Assembly: GCA_049322515.1 (NCBI GenBank)
Contig: JBMOQW010000012.1
Span: 124,001 to 188,000, forward strand
Length of the DNA stretch: 64,000 nt
From: Parasulfuritortus sp049322515
GTDB lineage: Bacteria > Pseudomonadota > Gammaproteobacteria > Burkholderiales > Thiobacillaceae
Reading direction: 5' to 3'
The notes under the pieces were generated by a model. That model searched no databases. It was not told where the DNA came from and saw only the letters and a program-made list of their open reading frames with translations. The translations under genes and the position numbers were made by a program. This document shows positions 17,668 to 26,833 of this stretch, piece by piece. The number at the start of each line of letters is the position of its first letter. The stretch's first letter is position 1.

Positions 17668-19509
17668 TCACCGCCCTTGGAAAGCATTGACCGGGCGCTT
17701 GCGCTGCCATCGCGCCATACAAAGCAAGGTGGTTTCCGCCATGTAGCGGCCCACCGTCCACCAGGAAGAATAAATACGCGACCCACCACTCTGGCGTGGT
17801 TTCATGGCCACCGGTATCTCGCCGATGCGGAACCCAGCCTTGTGCAGCAAGAGCAGGACGCCAATATCCTGGTAGTCGAGCAGGGTGGCTTCCTCGCCGG
17901 CCAGCAACTCGCAGGCGCCCCGGCTGTAGTAGCGAAAACCCGAGGTCAGGTCGGCATAGTCGAATCCGGTCAGCATCCGGAAATAGGCCCAGGCCAGCTT
18001 GCGCAAAGCGCTGCCGCGTTCCGGGCAGGCGCCGATGACGACATCATGGCGGGCGCCGGCCTCGATCAAGGCCGGCAGATGATCCGGCTCATGCTGGCCA
18101 TCGGCATCCATGGTGATCACGGCGGCATAGCCATGCCGGACCGCGTAGCGGATGCCGGTCTGCATCGCGCCCCAGGCGCCCAGGGCCTGATGGGCACGCA
18201 ATACCCGCGCCCCGGCTTGCCGGGCAAGTTCACCGGTGCCATCGGTGCTTTGGTCATCGACCACCAGGATGTCCTCGATCCCCACCGCCCGGATGTTCCG
18301 GATCACGGCGCCGATGCTGTCGGCTTCGTTCAGGGCCGGAATGACCACGAGCGGCCGCGACCGGGTCACCGGCCAGCGGGCTTCGGGCACGATGCACCGG
18401 TACACCCCGGCCAAGGCACGGGCCACGGCGCGAATGTCGAACTCGGCCTGGAACCGGACCTGCCCGGCCCGGCCAAGCCGGGCCCGTTCGGCCGGCGCCT
18501 CGGCCAGCGCCACCAGGGTCTGTCGCAGCGCGACCGGGTCCTCGATGGGCACCACGCGGGCGTTTTCTCCGTCGCGGGCCACCCAGGTCACGCCACTGCC
18601 GGCAATGTCGCCCACGACCAAGGGCTTGCCATAGCGCATCGCCTCCATCAGGACGATCCCGAACGCTTCGGTACGCTCGCGCGAGGGCAAACAGAACACA
18701 TCGCAACTGGCGAGCAGGGCCTGGCAGGCAGCATCGTCCAACTGACCGAGCAGGCGAATGCGCGCGGGATGGCCCTGTCTTTGCAGGCAGGCTTCCAGCC
18801 GCGGCCGTTCCTCGCCCTCGCCGACCAGGCACAGTTGCAGGGCGGCACTGCCAGCCACCGCCTCGATCAGGGTCTCGAACCCCTTGTAATAGCTCAGGCG
18901 GCCAATCGCCAGCACGCGCAAGCCTTGGCCATGCCAAAGGTCCGCCGCCCCGGACCGGTCCGGCAGGCGCCCCGAGTCCACGCCCAAGGGCACGACATGG
19001 CATTTATGGCGCCAGGCCCGCAGCGGGCCGCTGGCCTCCAGATAGGGCCGCGACGTCGCCACGATGGCCTCGGCGTGGGCCAGCAGCGCATGCTCGAAAA
19101 TTCTGTAGTGCGGATACGCCAGGCGCAGGGCCAGCTTGCGTGAAGTGGGCACGACATCCGAATGCCAGTGGATCACCCAGGGGATCCGCCGGGCCGCCGG
19201 GAGCAACAAGGCCCAGAATGCGCTCAGGTTGGGCATGTGCAGGTGCACCACATCCGGCTGGAACTCGCGGATGAGCCTGGACAGCCAGAACGGAAACCTA
19301 GGACTGATCGGCGCGAAGATCAACTTCAGCCACACCGGGCAACGCCATAGCCAGGGCGGGTCCTCCGGTTGCACGTGACCGCGCTCGCCATGCACCAGGA
19401 CCCTGACCTCGTCCCCGGCCTGTCGCTGCGCCGCGACCAGGTCACCCAGGAAACGCTCCATGCCGCCCGGCACGGGGGGATAATATTTGCCGATGTGGAG
19501 GATTCGCAT
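17668..19509 (-). CDS. GT4-GT2 bifunctional glycosyltransferase
   Basis: The N-terminal 380 residues are a GT4 enzyme: ILHIGKYYPPVPGGMERF at the start, VHLHMPNLSAFWALLLP, AIGRLSYYKGFETLIEA and TEAFGIVLMEAMRYGKPLV (EX7E). From about residue 390 a second catalytic domain of family GT2 begins, of the polyprenyl-phosphate-hexose-synthase kind: VVIPALNEADSIGAVI, VVDDQSTDGT, TMDADGQHEPDHL as the metal site, and GFRYYSRGACELL. The C-terminus lacks the membrane helices that some such GT2 enzymes have; the DUF2304 protein downstream could anchor it. The ATG at 19509 is the first true ATG in frame. It lies 27 bases after the TPR gene. Confidence 0.88.
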   Translation of the reverse strand: MRILHIGKYYPPVPGGMERFLGDLVAAQRQAGDEVRVLVHGERGHVQPEDPPWLWRCPVWLKLIFAPISPRFPFWLSRLIREFQPDVVHLHMPNLSAFWALLLPAARRIPWVIHWHSDVVPTSRKLALRLAYPHYRIFEHALLAHAEAIVATSRPYLEASGPLRAWRHKCHVVPLGVDSGRLPDRSGAADLWHGQGLRVLAIGRLSYYKGFETLIEAVAGSAALQLCLVGEGEERPRLEACLQRQGHPARIRLLGQLDDAACQALLASCDVFCLPSRERTEAFGIVLMEAMRYGKPLVVGDIAGSGVTWVARDGENARVVPIEDPVALRQTLVALAEAPAERARLGRAGQVRFQAEFDIRAVARALAGVYRCIVPEARWPVTRSRPLVVIPALNEADSIGAVIRNIRAVGIEDILVVDDQSTDGTGELARQAGARVLRAHQALGAWGAMQTGIRYAVRHGYAAVITMDADGQHEPDHLPALIEAGARHDVVIGACPERGSALRKLAWAYFRMLTGFDYADLTSGFRYYSRGACELLAGEEATLLDYQDIGVLLLLHKAGFRIGEIPVAMKPRQSGGSRIYSSWWTVGRYMAETTLLCMARWQRKRPVNAFQGR

Positions 19510-19536
19510 CAATACATCCTGCGCCGCGTGACCCGG

Positions 19537-21291
19537 TCAACCAGCCAGGTCACGCAGGGCTGACCGCCACGCTTCGGCGCGCGGATGATCAGGGGCCACT
19601 CTCAGCGCCTCCGCGAGATAGCCCTTGGCTCGATCGACACGCCCCTGTTCGCTGGACAGCTTGATCAACGCGGACAACACGCTGACCCTGAGGTCGGGCG
19701 CCTCGGCCCGCCCCAGGGCCTTCTCGAACGACGCCCAGGCGTCCTCCATGCGTCCCACCCCATACAGCGCGACACCACGCTGGTAATCCAGGCTGGGCTG
19801 ATCGAAGCCCTTGCCCGCGGCCTGGTCCAGGTATTGCAGCGACTCCGGATATCGGCCGGCCATGGCCAGCAGCGCACCGATGTTGTAGGCCCCCATGCCT
19901 TGGTCGCCCAGGGCATCGGAAGCCGCGAAATCCTTGATCGCTTCATTCGGACGTTCGGCCTCCAGGTACACGATCGCGCGGTTCAGGTAGGGAAACCAGC
20001 GGCCGACCGCGTTGGGTTCATCGGACAATTTGGCGATGGCATCGCTCCAGACTTTTTCCGGGGTCGACAGGGCATCGACCCGGTCCAGCGAGAGCCAGGC
20101 CAGCGCCATGCCGATCACCACCGCCAAGCTCGCCAGGGTCCGGGTCGACATGCCATGGAACAAGAAAAACACCAGTCCAGGCAGGCCGATGGCCCAGAGA
20201 TAGGAACGGTACAGGACGAATGGATCCTGCACCCAGACCGTGGAAAACTCGGTCATGAACAGCAGCGCCGGCATCAGCACCGACACCCCCACCAGGGCCC
20301 GCCAGTCGCGGTGGCGCACGACCAGGTAGAAGCCGCCCACCAGCACGCCCAGGTAACCTGCCAGACCGAGCACCTGCGGCCAGGCGGTCACGCTGAGGGG
20401 AAACGGCGGCCGCAGGTCGATCGACATCCAGGCCGGATTGGGCACCAGCCAGTACAGCCCATACTTGAAGAACAGCCCCATCTGATTGACGATGCTGAGC
20501 AGGTAGCTGTTCGCCTCGACGCCCTCGCCCAGGGCGGTCAACTGGGCCAGGTAGATACGCGAATACTCGTCGAACGGCTTGCCGATGATCTCGCCATAGC
20601 GCATCGCCAGCACGCCGGCCACGATCGCCACCAGCGCGCCACTCACCCCCGCCATGAGCGCCAACTGGCGACCGGCGGGGCGGGCCACGAGGAGATAGAC
20701 CGGCACCGCCGCGAGCGGCAGCAGGACAGCGTGCTCCTTCGACAGCACGGCGAGGCCATAGGCCGCCAGCGCGAAACCGAACAGCCAGGGCCGGCCGCCG
20801 CCCAGCGCTCGGGTGAACGCCCAGAGCGACAGCAGCGCGAACAAGGTCGCCATCAGGATGGAGCGCTGGATCAGATAAGCCACTGCGTAAACGGCCACCG
20901 GGTTGAGCGCGAAGAATCCCACCCCGAGCAACAAGGCCGGCGACCGGGCATAGTCCTGTGGCGCCTCGGCATCGGCGGGCGCCTGGATGCTGCGCAGAAG
21001 TGTCCGGTAGAACCCCCACAGGGCGATCACCACCAGCCCATGCACGACCAGATTGAACACCCGCTGTGCTGGCCAGGCCTCGCCCAACAGGTCGCGCACC
21101 CAGACAAAGCTGCCATAGGAAAGCCAGCGCGGCTTCAACTCGGACAGCAGTCCGTAGCTGGAAAACAGCTCGCCACTGGTCAGCAGGCGATCATCGAAAA
21201 CGGGGGCATGACCCAAACTGGGCAGGTAGATGGCCAGCAGGGCCAGAAAGATCAGTACGAAGCCGACGCTGTTGCGGGCCGATTCGCTCAT
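19537..21291 (-). CDS. TMTC-like membrane protein with C-terminal TPR repeats
   Basis: A 584-residue protein with about ten membrane segments in the first 400 residues followed by tetratricopeptide-like repeats (for example NRAIVYLEAERPNEAIKDF, NIGALLAMAGRYPESLQYL, VALYGVGRMEDAWASF). The early loop AIYLPSLGHAPVFDD has the acidic pair of GT-C type enzymes and of TMTC/DUF1736 proteins, so a lipid-linked-sugar transferase or a polymer-length protein are the two ideas I would consider. The ATG at 21291 follows GGGAG by seven bases. It is transcribed away from the GT2 gene at 21514, so 21292-21513 should hold two promoters, though I cannot point to clear boxes. Confidence 0.7.
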   Translation of the reverse strand: MSESARNSVGFVLIFLALLAIYLPSLGHAPVFDDRLLTSGELFSSYGLLSELKPRWLSYGSFVWVRDLLGEAWPAQRVFNLVVHGLVVIALWGFYRTLLRSIQAPADAEAPQDYARSPALLLGVGFFALNPVAVYAVAYLIQRSILMATLFALLSLWAFTRALGGGRPWLFGFALAAYGLAVLSKEHAVLLPLAAVPVYLLVARPAGRQLALMAGVSGALVAIVAGVLAMRYGEIIGKPFDEYSRIYLAQLTALGEGVEANSYLLSIVNQMGLFFKYGLYWLVPNPAWMSIDLRPPFPLSVTAWPQVLGLAGYLGVLVGGFYLVVRHRDWRALVGVSVLMPALLFMTEFSTVWVQDPFVLYRSYLWAIGLPGLVFFLFHGMSTRTLASLAVVIGMALAWLSLDRVDALSTPEKVWSDAIAKLSDEPNAVGRWFPYLNRAIVYLEAERPNEAIKDFAASDALGDQGMGAYNIGALLAMAGRYPESLQYLDQAAGKGFDQPSLDYQRGVALYGVGRMEDAWASFEKALGRAEAPDLRVSVLSALIKLSSEQGRVDRAKGYLAEALRVAPDHPRAEAWRSALRDLAG

Positions 21292-21513
21292 GTTGTTCGC
21301 TCCCAATGCCCGGCGTGGTCCAGGTCGATCCAAAACGCCGTTCTGCCAGGTACCACTCCGAGAAAAACCGGGTGACTATAGCACGCCCAAGCCTGCCATC
21401 CGGATGACGTGCCGTGCCGTCCCCGAGCCGGTAGAATTCAGCCTCCTCAGGCCACTGATACCGTCGCTCCCGGGCATGACCGCACCTTCGTGCGGATATC
21501 ATGCCCCTTCAAC

Positions 21514-22404
21514 ATGACCATCGACATCATCGTTCCTGTCTACCGTGGCCTGGCCGAGACCCGGCGTTGTCTCGATTCGGTACTCGCCAGCCGGACCCGG
21601 CATGCCTACCAGCTGATCGTGATCGACGACGCCACACCGGAACCGGCCTTGGCCGGCTATCTGGACGATCTGTTTGCCCAGGGCCGCATCACCCTCCTTC
21701 GGCAACGGGAAAACCGTGGCTTCGTGGCCAGCGTCAATCGCGGCATGTGCCTGCACGACGAACGCGACGTGGTGCTCCTGAACAGCGACACCGAAGTGGC
21801 CAACGACTGGCTGGACCGACTCGCGCGAGCCGCCCACGCCGCGCCCGACGTCGGCACCGTCACGCCATTGTCGAACAATGCCACCATCTGCTCGTATCCC
21901 TACCTCGATTGGCCGGGGGGCGTGCCGGGCGAACTCGGCTTGGCCCGGCTCGATGCCCTCGTGGCCGACTGCAACGCCGGCGCCTGCGTCGACCTGCCGA
22001 CCGCGGTGGGCTTTTGCATGTATATCCGGCGCGACTGCCTGCGCCGTGTCGGCCTGTTCGATGCAGAGACCTTCGGCCGGGGCTACGGGGAGGAAAACGA
22101 CTTTTGCCTGCGCGCTGAGGCCGATGGCTGGCGCAATATCCTGGCGGCGGATGTCTTCGTCTACCACCAGGGCTCGGTCAGTTTCGGCGATGACCGGCAT
22201 GCCCTGATGGCCAGCGCCGGAGCCGCCCTCCTGGCGCGCCACCCGGACTACATGGCCAAGGTCGGCGCCTTCGTCGCGCGCGACCCGGTGGCCCCGTGGC
22301 GGGCACGAATCGATGCGGCCCGGCGAGCCATGGGCCCGGCCGAAGCCGCAGCGGTCGACCAGGAACAGGGCGCCCGCACCGACATGGGACCCCACTCGCG
22401 GTGA
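21514..22404 (+). CDS. GT2 family glycosyltransferase
   Basis: A 296-residue enzyme with the GT-A fold of rhamnosyltransferase-like GT2 proteins: DIIVPVYRGLAETRRCLDS, VIDDATPEPALAGYL, RENRGFVASVNRGM, the metal site LLNSDTEV, and a late GRGYGEENDFCLRAEADGW holding the ED catalytic-base motif. No membrane helix. The ATG at 21514 is where homology begins; earlier codons in frame read through non-coding-looking sequence. It is first of a plus-strand trio and its stop overlaps the next start by GTGA. Confidence 0.88.
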   Translation: MTIDIIVPVYRGLAETRRCLDSVLASRTRHAYQLIVIDDATPEPALAGYLDDLFAQGRITLLRQRENRGFVASVNRGMCLHDERDVVLLNSDTEVANDWLDRLARAAHAAPDVGTVTPLSNNATICSYPYLDWPGGVPGELGLARLDALVADCNAGACVDLPTAVGFCMYIRRDCLRRVGLFDAETFGRGYGEENDFCLRAEADGWRNILAADVFVYHQGSVSFGDDRHALMASAGAALLARHPDYMAKVGAFVARDPVAPWRARIDAARRAMGPAEAAAVDQEQGARTDMGPHSR

Positions 22405-23513
22405 AGTCGCTTCCTGTCCTGCACCACGGCGTCCAGCTCAACGCCATCGAATCCCTGCGCGGAGTCGCGGCCTTGATGATCGTCATCTATCACCTGGCCG
22501 AGCTGGTCAAGTTGCCGCTGCCGGCATTGCTGACGTTCGTCCCGACCCATTTCGGACTGGGCGTGCCGCTGTTCTATGCCCTCAGCGGTTTTGTCCTCGC
22601 CTACGGCTATGCCGACCGCCTCGATGGCCGCGACCGTCTCAGGATCTTCTACACCCGGCGCCTGTTCCGTATCCTGCCCCTGTTCTACACCCTACTGGCC
22701 GCCTGGCTGGCAGTCAATTGGCTCGTCTGGCACAGCGTGCCGGATCCGAAAACCCTGCTGCTCAACCTGACTTTCCTGTTCGGCCTGGTGCCCGGCCAGC
22801 ATGAGAGCCTGGTCTGGGCAGGCTGGTCGATCGGCATCGAGATGCTGTTCTACCTGGTCTTTCCCGTCGTGGCGGTCTTGACCCCGGGCGTACGATCCGC
22901 GCTGGCCGCCTTCGGGCTGGGCTGTTTCCTGTCGGCGTCGACCCAGGGCGCGCTGCAGGCCGCGTCACTGGGCAGCTATGCCTATATGAACCTGATCACC
23001 CACCTGCCCGCCTTCCTGGCCGGCATCGCCGCATACCGCCTTTGGCAAGCGACCGGCTTCGCCCGGCACCGCGCCGGCTGGGGCCTATTCCTCGCTGCGG
23101 CGGGCCTGGCCGCACTGCTCCTGCGCAACGACTTCGTCGGCTGGCTGGTCGGCAGCGTCTATCACTTCAGCCCCCTGCATGCCTGGGCCGTGGTGTTCGC
23201 CGGGCTCATCCTTTCCACCTGCCTGGTCAGCAACCCCCTGCTCGAATGGCGCCCGCTGCGCCACTTCGGCCAGGTCAGCTTCAGTGTCTACCTGCTCCAT
23301 CCACTGTGCATGCTGGGCCTGATCAAGCTCGACTTCGTCGCCTGGATCGCCAGCCTCACCGCCCGTCCCGCCTATGGCTTCGCGCTCGGCGCCGGCCTGG
23401 TCGTCCTGCTGGTGTGGGCCCTGGCCAGCCTGACCTATCGCTGGATCGAAGCCCCCGGCATCGCCCTCGGCCAGCGTCTGGCCCACCGTTTCAAACCCTT
23501 GCCCACGCCATGA
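22401..23513 (+). CDS. Acyltransferase 3 family membrane protein
   Basis: About 370 residues with ten membrane segments. IESLRGVAALMIVIYHLAEL carries the R...H pair of the Acyltransferase-3 family (OafA/YrhL/NodX), GVPLFYALSGFVLAYGY is the next block, and RRLFRILPLFY is the conserved basic turn before helix 3. These enzymes transfer acetyl or other acyl groups onto sugars at the membrane. The GTG start overlapping the preceding stop (GTGA) gives a protein beginning close to the first conserved block; the longer frame would run within the GT2 gene. It is one of four acyltransferases in the locus. Confidence 0.88.
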   Translation: MKSLPVLHHGVQLNAIESLRGVAALMIVIYHLAELVKLPLPALLTFVPTHFGLGVPLFYALSGFVLAYGYADRLDGRDRLRIFYTRRLFRILPLFYTLLAAWLAVNWLVWHSVPDPKTLLLNLTFLFGLVPGQHESLVWAGWSIGIEMLFYLVFPVVAVLTPGVRSALAAFGLGCFLSASTQGALQAASLGSYAYMNLITHLPAFLAGIAAYRLWQATGFARHRAGWGLFLAAAGLAALLLRNDFVGWLVGSVYHFSPLHAWAVVFAGLILSTCLVSNPLLEWRPLRHFGQVSFSVYLLHPLCMLGLIKLDFVAWIASLTARPAYGFALGAGLVVLLVWALASLTYRWIEAPGIALGQRLAHRFKPLPTP

Positions 23514-23532
23514 CCCACGCTTTTCGACCTTC

Positions 23533-25773
23533 ATGATGCTCCTGCGCCGAATCCGCCAAATCCTGGGACTTGTCCGCGCCCTGCCCTTGCTGATCCGGCA
23601 CTACGGCTCGCTCGGCAACGTCATGTCGCGGGCCAGGCGCATCTACGCGCAAAACGGCCTGGCCGGACTGAAGCGCCGGGCCAGCATGCTGCTGCATGTC
23701 ACCCGGCAAAGCCAGGGCGATGCCGCCTGGGCCCGCACCTACACGCTCTACACGCGACCGGAACGCAGCGACTACCTGCCCAAGGTTTCGGTCATCGTGC
23801 CCAACTACAACCATGCCGACTACCTGCGCGAACGACTCGACTCGATCTACGCCCAGACCTACCCGAACCTCGAGGTGATCCTGCTCGACGACGCCTCCAG
23901 CGACGACAGCGTGGCGATCCTGCGCGAATATGCCGCGCGCCACCCGGACAAGACCGTCACCGCCTTTAATGCGACCAACGCCGGCAGCGTGTTCCGGCAA
24001 TGGCAGAAGGGCCTGGCGATGGCCACGGGCGAACTGGTCTGGATCGCCGAAAGCGACGATTTCTGCACGCCGGACCTGATCGCCGGGCTGTTGCCCTATT
24101 TCGCCCACCCGGCGGTGCAACTGGCCTTCGCCCGCACTGATTTCGTCGAAGGCCCGCGCCACACCCGGGTCTGGAGCACCGAAGCCTATCTGCACGATCT
24201 CGGCCTGGACTGGCGCCGCCCGTTCATCCGCAGCGCGCACGCCCTGGTAAACCAGGCCTGGGCAATCAAGAACATCGTCCCCAACGTGAGCAGCGCACTG
24301 TTCCGGCACCCGGGCGCCCTGCCGCTGCTCGAGGACGAACAGTGGGCCTGCCTCAAGCTGTGCGGCGACTGGATCTTCTACCTGCATCTGGTCCGGGGCG
24401 GCCTGGTCGCCTACGATCCGACGCCGACCAATTTCTACCGCCAGCACCCACGCAATACCTCGGTCAATACCCAGCGCGAATTGCGCTACTACCAGGAGCA
24501 CGAAGCGGTCGCCCGCCACCTGGTTTCGCTCTACCGCATCAGCGATGAAACCCTGGCCCGCCTCCGCGAGGTGGTCCAGCAGCACTGGACGGGCACCCGC
24601 GACCCGGCCCGCTCTCCCGCCTTCGACAGTCTGTTCAACCTCGACCGGGCCCGACGCGAGGCCCCACCACGCACGCCCAATCTCATGATGGCCTCGTTCG
24701 GCTTCATCGCCGGGGGCGGGGAAACCTTTCCCATCACCTTGGCCAACCTGCTCAAGCGACGCGGCCATGCCCTCACCTTCTACAACCTCAAGGAAGGTGC
24801 CTCGGAACCGGCGATCCGTGCCTTGCTGGACGCCAACATCCCGGTGCTCGAACTGGACCGGCTGGAATTGACCGGCCCGGTCTGCGAGGACATGGGCATC
24901 GAGGTGGTGCATTCCCACCACGCCTGGGTCGACATGACCCTGGCCGCACTGCTGAAACCCTATCCCGAAATCAAGCAAGTGGTGACCTCGCATGGCATGT
25001 ACGAGATGCTGCCCCCGGCGCAGATCGCCGGCATGCTGCCCCTGCTCAGCGAACGCATCAGCCGCTTCGTCTACATCGCCGACAAGAATCTCGTGCCCTT
25101 CTCTGCCGAATTCCGTGCCAGCAAGGGCTTCGTGCGCATCGACAACGCCCTCGCCGACAGCGACCTCCACCCCGTCCCGCGCGCCACGCTGGGGATCGAC
25201 GCGGCCGCCTTCGTGCTCTGCGTCGTGTCCCGCGCCATCCCGGAAAAAGGCTGGGAAGAAGCCATCCAGGCGGTCGCCTGGGCGCGTCGGCACAGCGCCC
25301 GCGACATCCAGCTGCTTTTGGTCGGCAATGGCCCGGAATACGACCGCCTGCAGCGCAACCCGCCGCCGGACTTCGTCCACCTGCTCGGCTTCAGGGGCAA
25401 CACGCGCGACTATTTCGCCTGTGCCGACATGGGCCTGTTGCCCTCGCGCTTCGGCGGGGAAAGCTATCCCCTGGTGATCATCGACTGCCTGCATGCCGGC
25501 CGCCCCGTGTTGGCCAGCCGGCTGGGCGAAATTCCCGCCATGCTGGCCACCGCCGACGGCCCGGCGGGCGAGCTATTCGACCTGGCCGACTGGCAGGTCC
25601 CGATCACCGAGCTGGGCGAACGGATCAGCCGACTGGCCAACGAGGCCGAGGCCTACGCGGCCCTGAAGGCACGGGTTCCGGAAGCGCGCCGGAAGTTTGA
25701 TCCGGACGAGATGGCCAGCAAATACGAGTCTGTTTATAACCAGGTTTTATTTATTCAACAGCGACCACACTGA
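23533..25773 (+). CDS. GT2-GT4 bifunctional glycosyltransferase
   Basis: A basic N-terminal segment of 80 residues is followed by a GT2 domain (about 85-300): KVSVIVPNYNHADYLRERL, LLDDASSDDS, GELVWIAESDDF as metal site. This GT2 closely resembles the C-terminal GT2 domain of the giant protein encoded at 27751-33372, including WIAE(S/A)DD and NVS(S/A). From about residue 375 comes a GT4 domain with SFGFIAGGGETFPITLANLL, VVHSHHAWVD, VSRAIPEKGWEEAIQA and FGGESYPLVIIDCLHAGRPVLAS. Its last 23 bases overlap, tail to tail, the low-GC secreted-protein gene. Third of the plus-strand trio. Confidence 0.88.
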   Translation: MMLLRRIRQILGLVRALPLLIRHYGSLGNVMSRARRIYAQNGLAGLKRRASMLLHVTRQSQGDAAWARTYTLYTRPERSDYLPKVSVIVPNYNHADYLRERLDSIYAQTYPNLEVILLDDASSDDSVAILREYAARHPDKTVTAFNATNAGSVFRQWQKGLAMATGELVWIAESDDFCTPDLIAGLLPYFAHPAVQLAFARTDFVEGPRHTRVWSTEAYLHDLGLDWRRPFIRSAHALVNQAWAIKNIVPNVSSALFRHPGALPLLEDEQWACLKLCGDWIFYLHLVRGGLVAYDPTPTNFYRQHPRNTSVNTQRELRYYQEHEAVARHLVSLYRISDETLARLREVVQQHWTGTRDPARSPAFDSLFNLDRARREAPPRTPNLMMASFGFIAGGGETFPITLANLLKRRGHALTFYNLKEGASEPAIRALLDANIPVLELDRLELTGPVCEDMGIEVVHSHHAWVDMTLAALLKPYPEIKQVVTSHGMYEMLPPAQIAGMLPLLSERISRFVYIADKNLVPFSAEFRASKGFVRIDNALADSDLHPVPRATLGIDAAAFVLCVVSRAIPEKGWEEAIQAVAWARRHSARDIQLLLVGNGPEYDRLQRNPPPDFVHLLGFRGNTRDYFACADMGLLPSRFGGESYPLVIIDCLHAGRPVLASRLGEIPAMLATADGPAGELFDLADWQVPITELGERISRLANEAEAYAALKARVPEARRKFDPDEMASKYESVYNQVLFIQQRPH

Positions 25774-26740
25774 AGTTCTGGATCGATTGGATCCACTCCA
25801 ACCTGGCCCGACGTCCTTTTTCTGGGAAATCTTCTACAACGATTGATTTATTAACTCCGGTCACCCACGGGATGCCTGCAGAACGAATCGAATTGAACTC
25901 AGTTTCCTGTAGTAGTGCACCATCTGCATATACAGAGATCACATGATTCCCCTCCGGAAGATTGTTGAAATTGTATAACAATGCAAAACCCGTATCAGTC
26001 TTACCACACGTCTGCAAAGTGCCTAACAGCGTCGTCCCCGAACCCGCCTTACCGAGATAAACCCCATCAATATAAATTTGAATGTTATTTGAATCACAAT
26101 GATAGCCCGATATTACATTTACGCCCGAGACCACCGAACCCTGCGCAGGCGTACCGAGCACACCCCTTGGACCATTTGACGCTGCACCATCCCGAACGGC
26201 GCCCTCCACATACACGCGTCCAATCGCCCCGTTATGCTCAAGAGCAAAAGGGGATGAAAAGCTCAAACGAGTATCTCTCGGAAATGCAGCAAGAAACTTC
26301 GAGCCAAAGTTAAAAGTCCTGCTGCATTCAGCTAGATTTGAGCAAATAGCGCCTTCACCAAGGGTAGTCTTGATGCCCGATTCGTCTGTGAAAATCAAGT
26401 CAAAGTTGAAAAGCCCACCAGGGTCACCAGATAGCGTATCCACTTGAATGAAAAGCGCACTGTAGCTGTCATCATGAGCGCATTGCTTCCTGAATATGGA
26501 AATCTTACGACTCCATTGTTTCAACCCGTATTGGTCATATTTATCAAACACACCAGAATAAACCGGACCATCAGGATAAATATCCAAGAAAGTTGCATAA
26601 CCATTGTTCACTTTATAGTGTGGAAGGCACTGCAAATAATAAGGACCCCAGTTCTCCGCGGGCACCCAGGCATTGACCGAAACAGAGAACTGCGAAAAAA
26701 ATAGAATAGACAGCAGTTTGAAGCCGCGCAGAAATAGCAT
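25751..26740 (-). CDS. Secreted protein of unknown function, low GC
   Basis: I do not recognise a family. The first 24 residues are a signal peptide (hydrophobic GFKLLSILFFSQFSVSVNA). Conserved-looking aromatic and Cys residues follow, and about residues 190-275 resemble an Ig-like 'pathogenic element' domain: GVLGTPAQGSVVSGVNVISG, NIQIYIDGVYLG, LPEGNHVISVYADG. The ATG at 26740 has GAGG six bases before it. The gene is far richer in A and T than both neighbours and stands alone between opposite-facing glycan genes, so it is probably a late arrival. It could be a surface or matrix protein. Confidence 0.7.
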   Translation of the reverse strand: MLFLRGFKLLSILFFSQFSVSVNAWVPAENWGPYYLQCLPHYKVNNGYATFLDIYPDGPVYSGVFDKYDQYGLKQWSRKISIFRKQCAHDDSYSALFIQVDTLSGDPGGLFNFDLIFTDESGIKTTLGEGAICSNLAECSRTFNFGSKFLAAFPRDTRLSFSSPFALEHNGAIGRVYVEGAVRDGAASNGPRGVLGTPAQGSVVSGVNVISGYHCDSNNIQIYIDGVYLGKAGSGTTLLGTLQTCGKTDTGFALLYNFNNLPEGNHVISVYADGALLQETEFNSIRSAGIPWVTGVNKSIVVEDFPEKGRRARLEWIQSIQNFSVVAVE

Positions 26741-26833
26741 GATGACCTCACCCTTTGTTATGTGATTGGGCTTAATTTAGCCACTTGGGTCTTACGCACG
26801 AATAACACATTCGTACCATCCCAGAATTAACGA

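Noticed and set aside
19585..21375. 596-codon plus-strand frame opposite the TPR membrane protein
   Set aside because: It is Gln/His/Arg-rich with no hydrophobic core or motif; the minus-strand frame has membrane helices and TPR repeats.
23491..25494. 667-codon minus-strand frame opposite the GT2-GT4 gene
   Set aside because: Composition is typical of an antisense frame at high GC; the plus strand has the transferase motifs and a coupled upstream gene.
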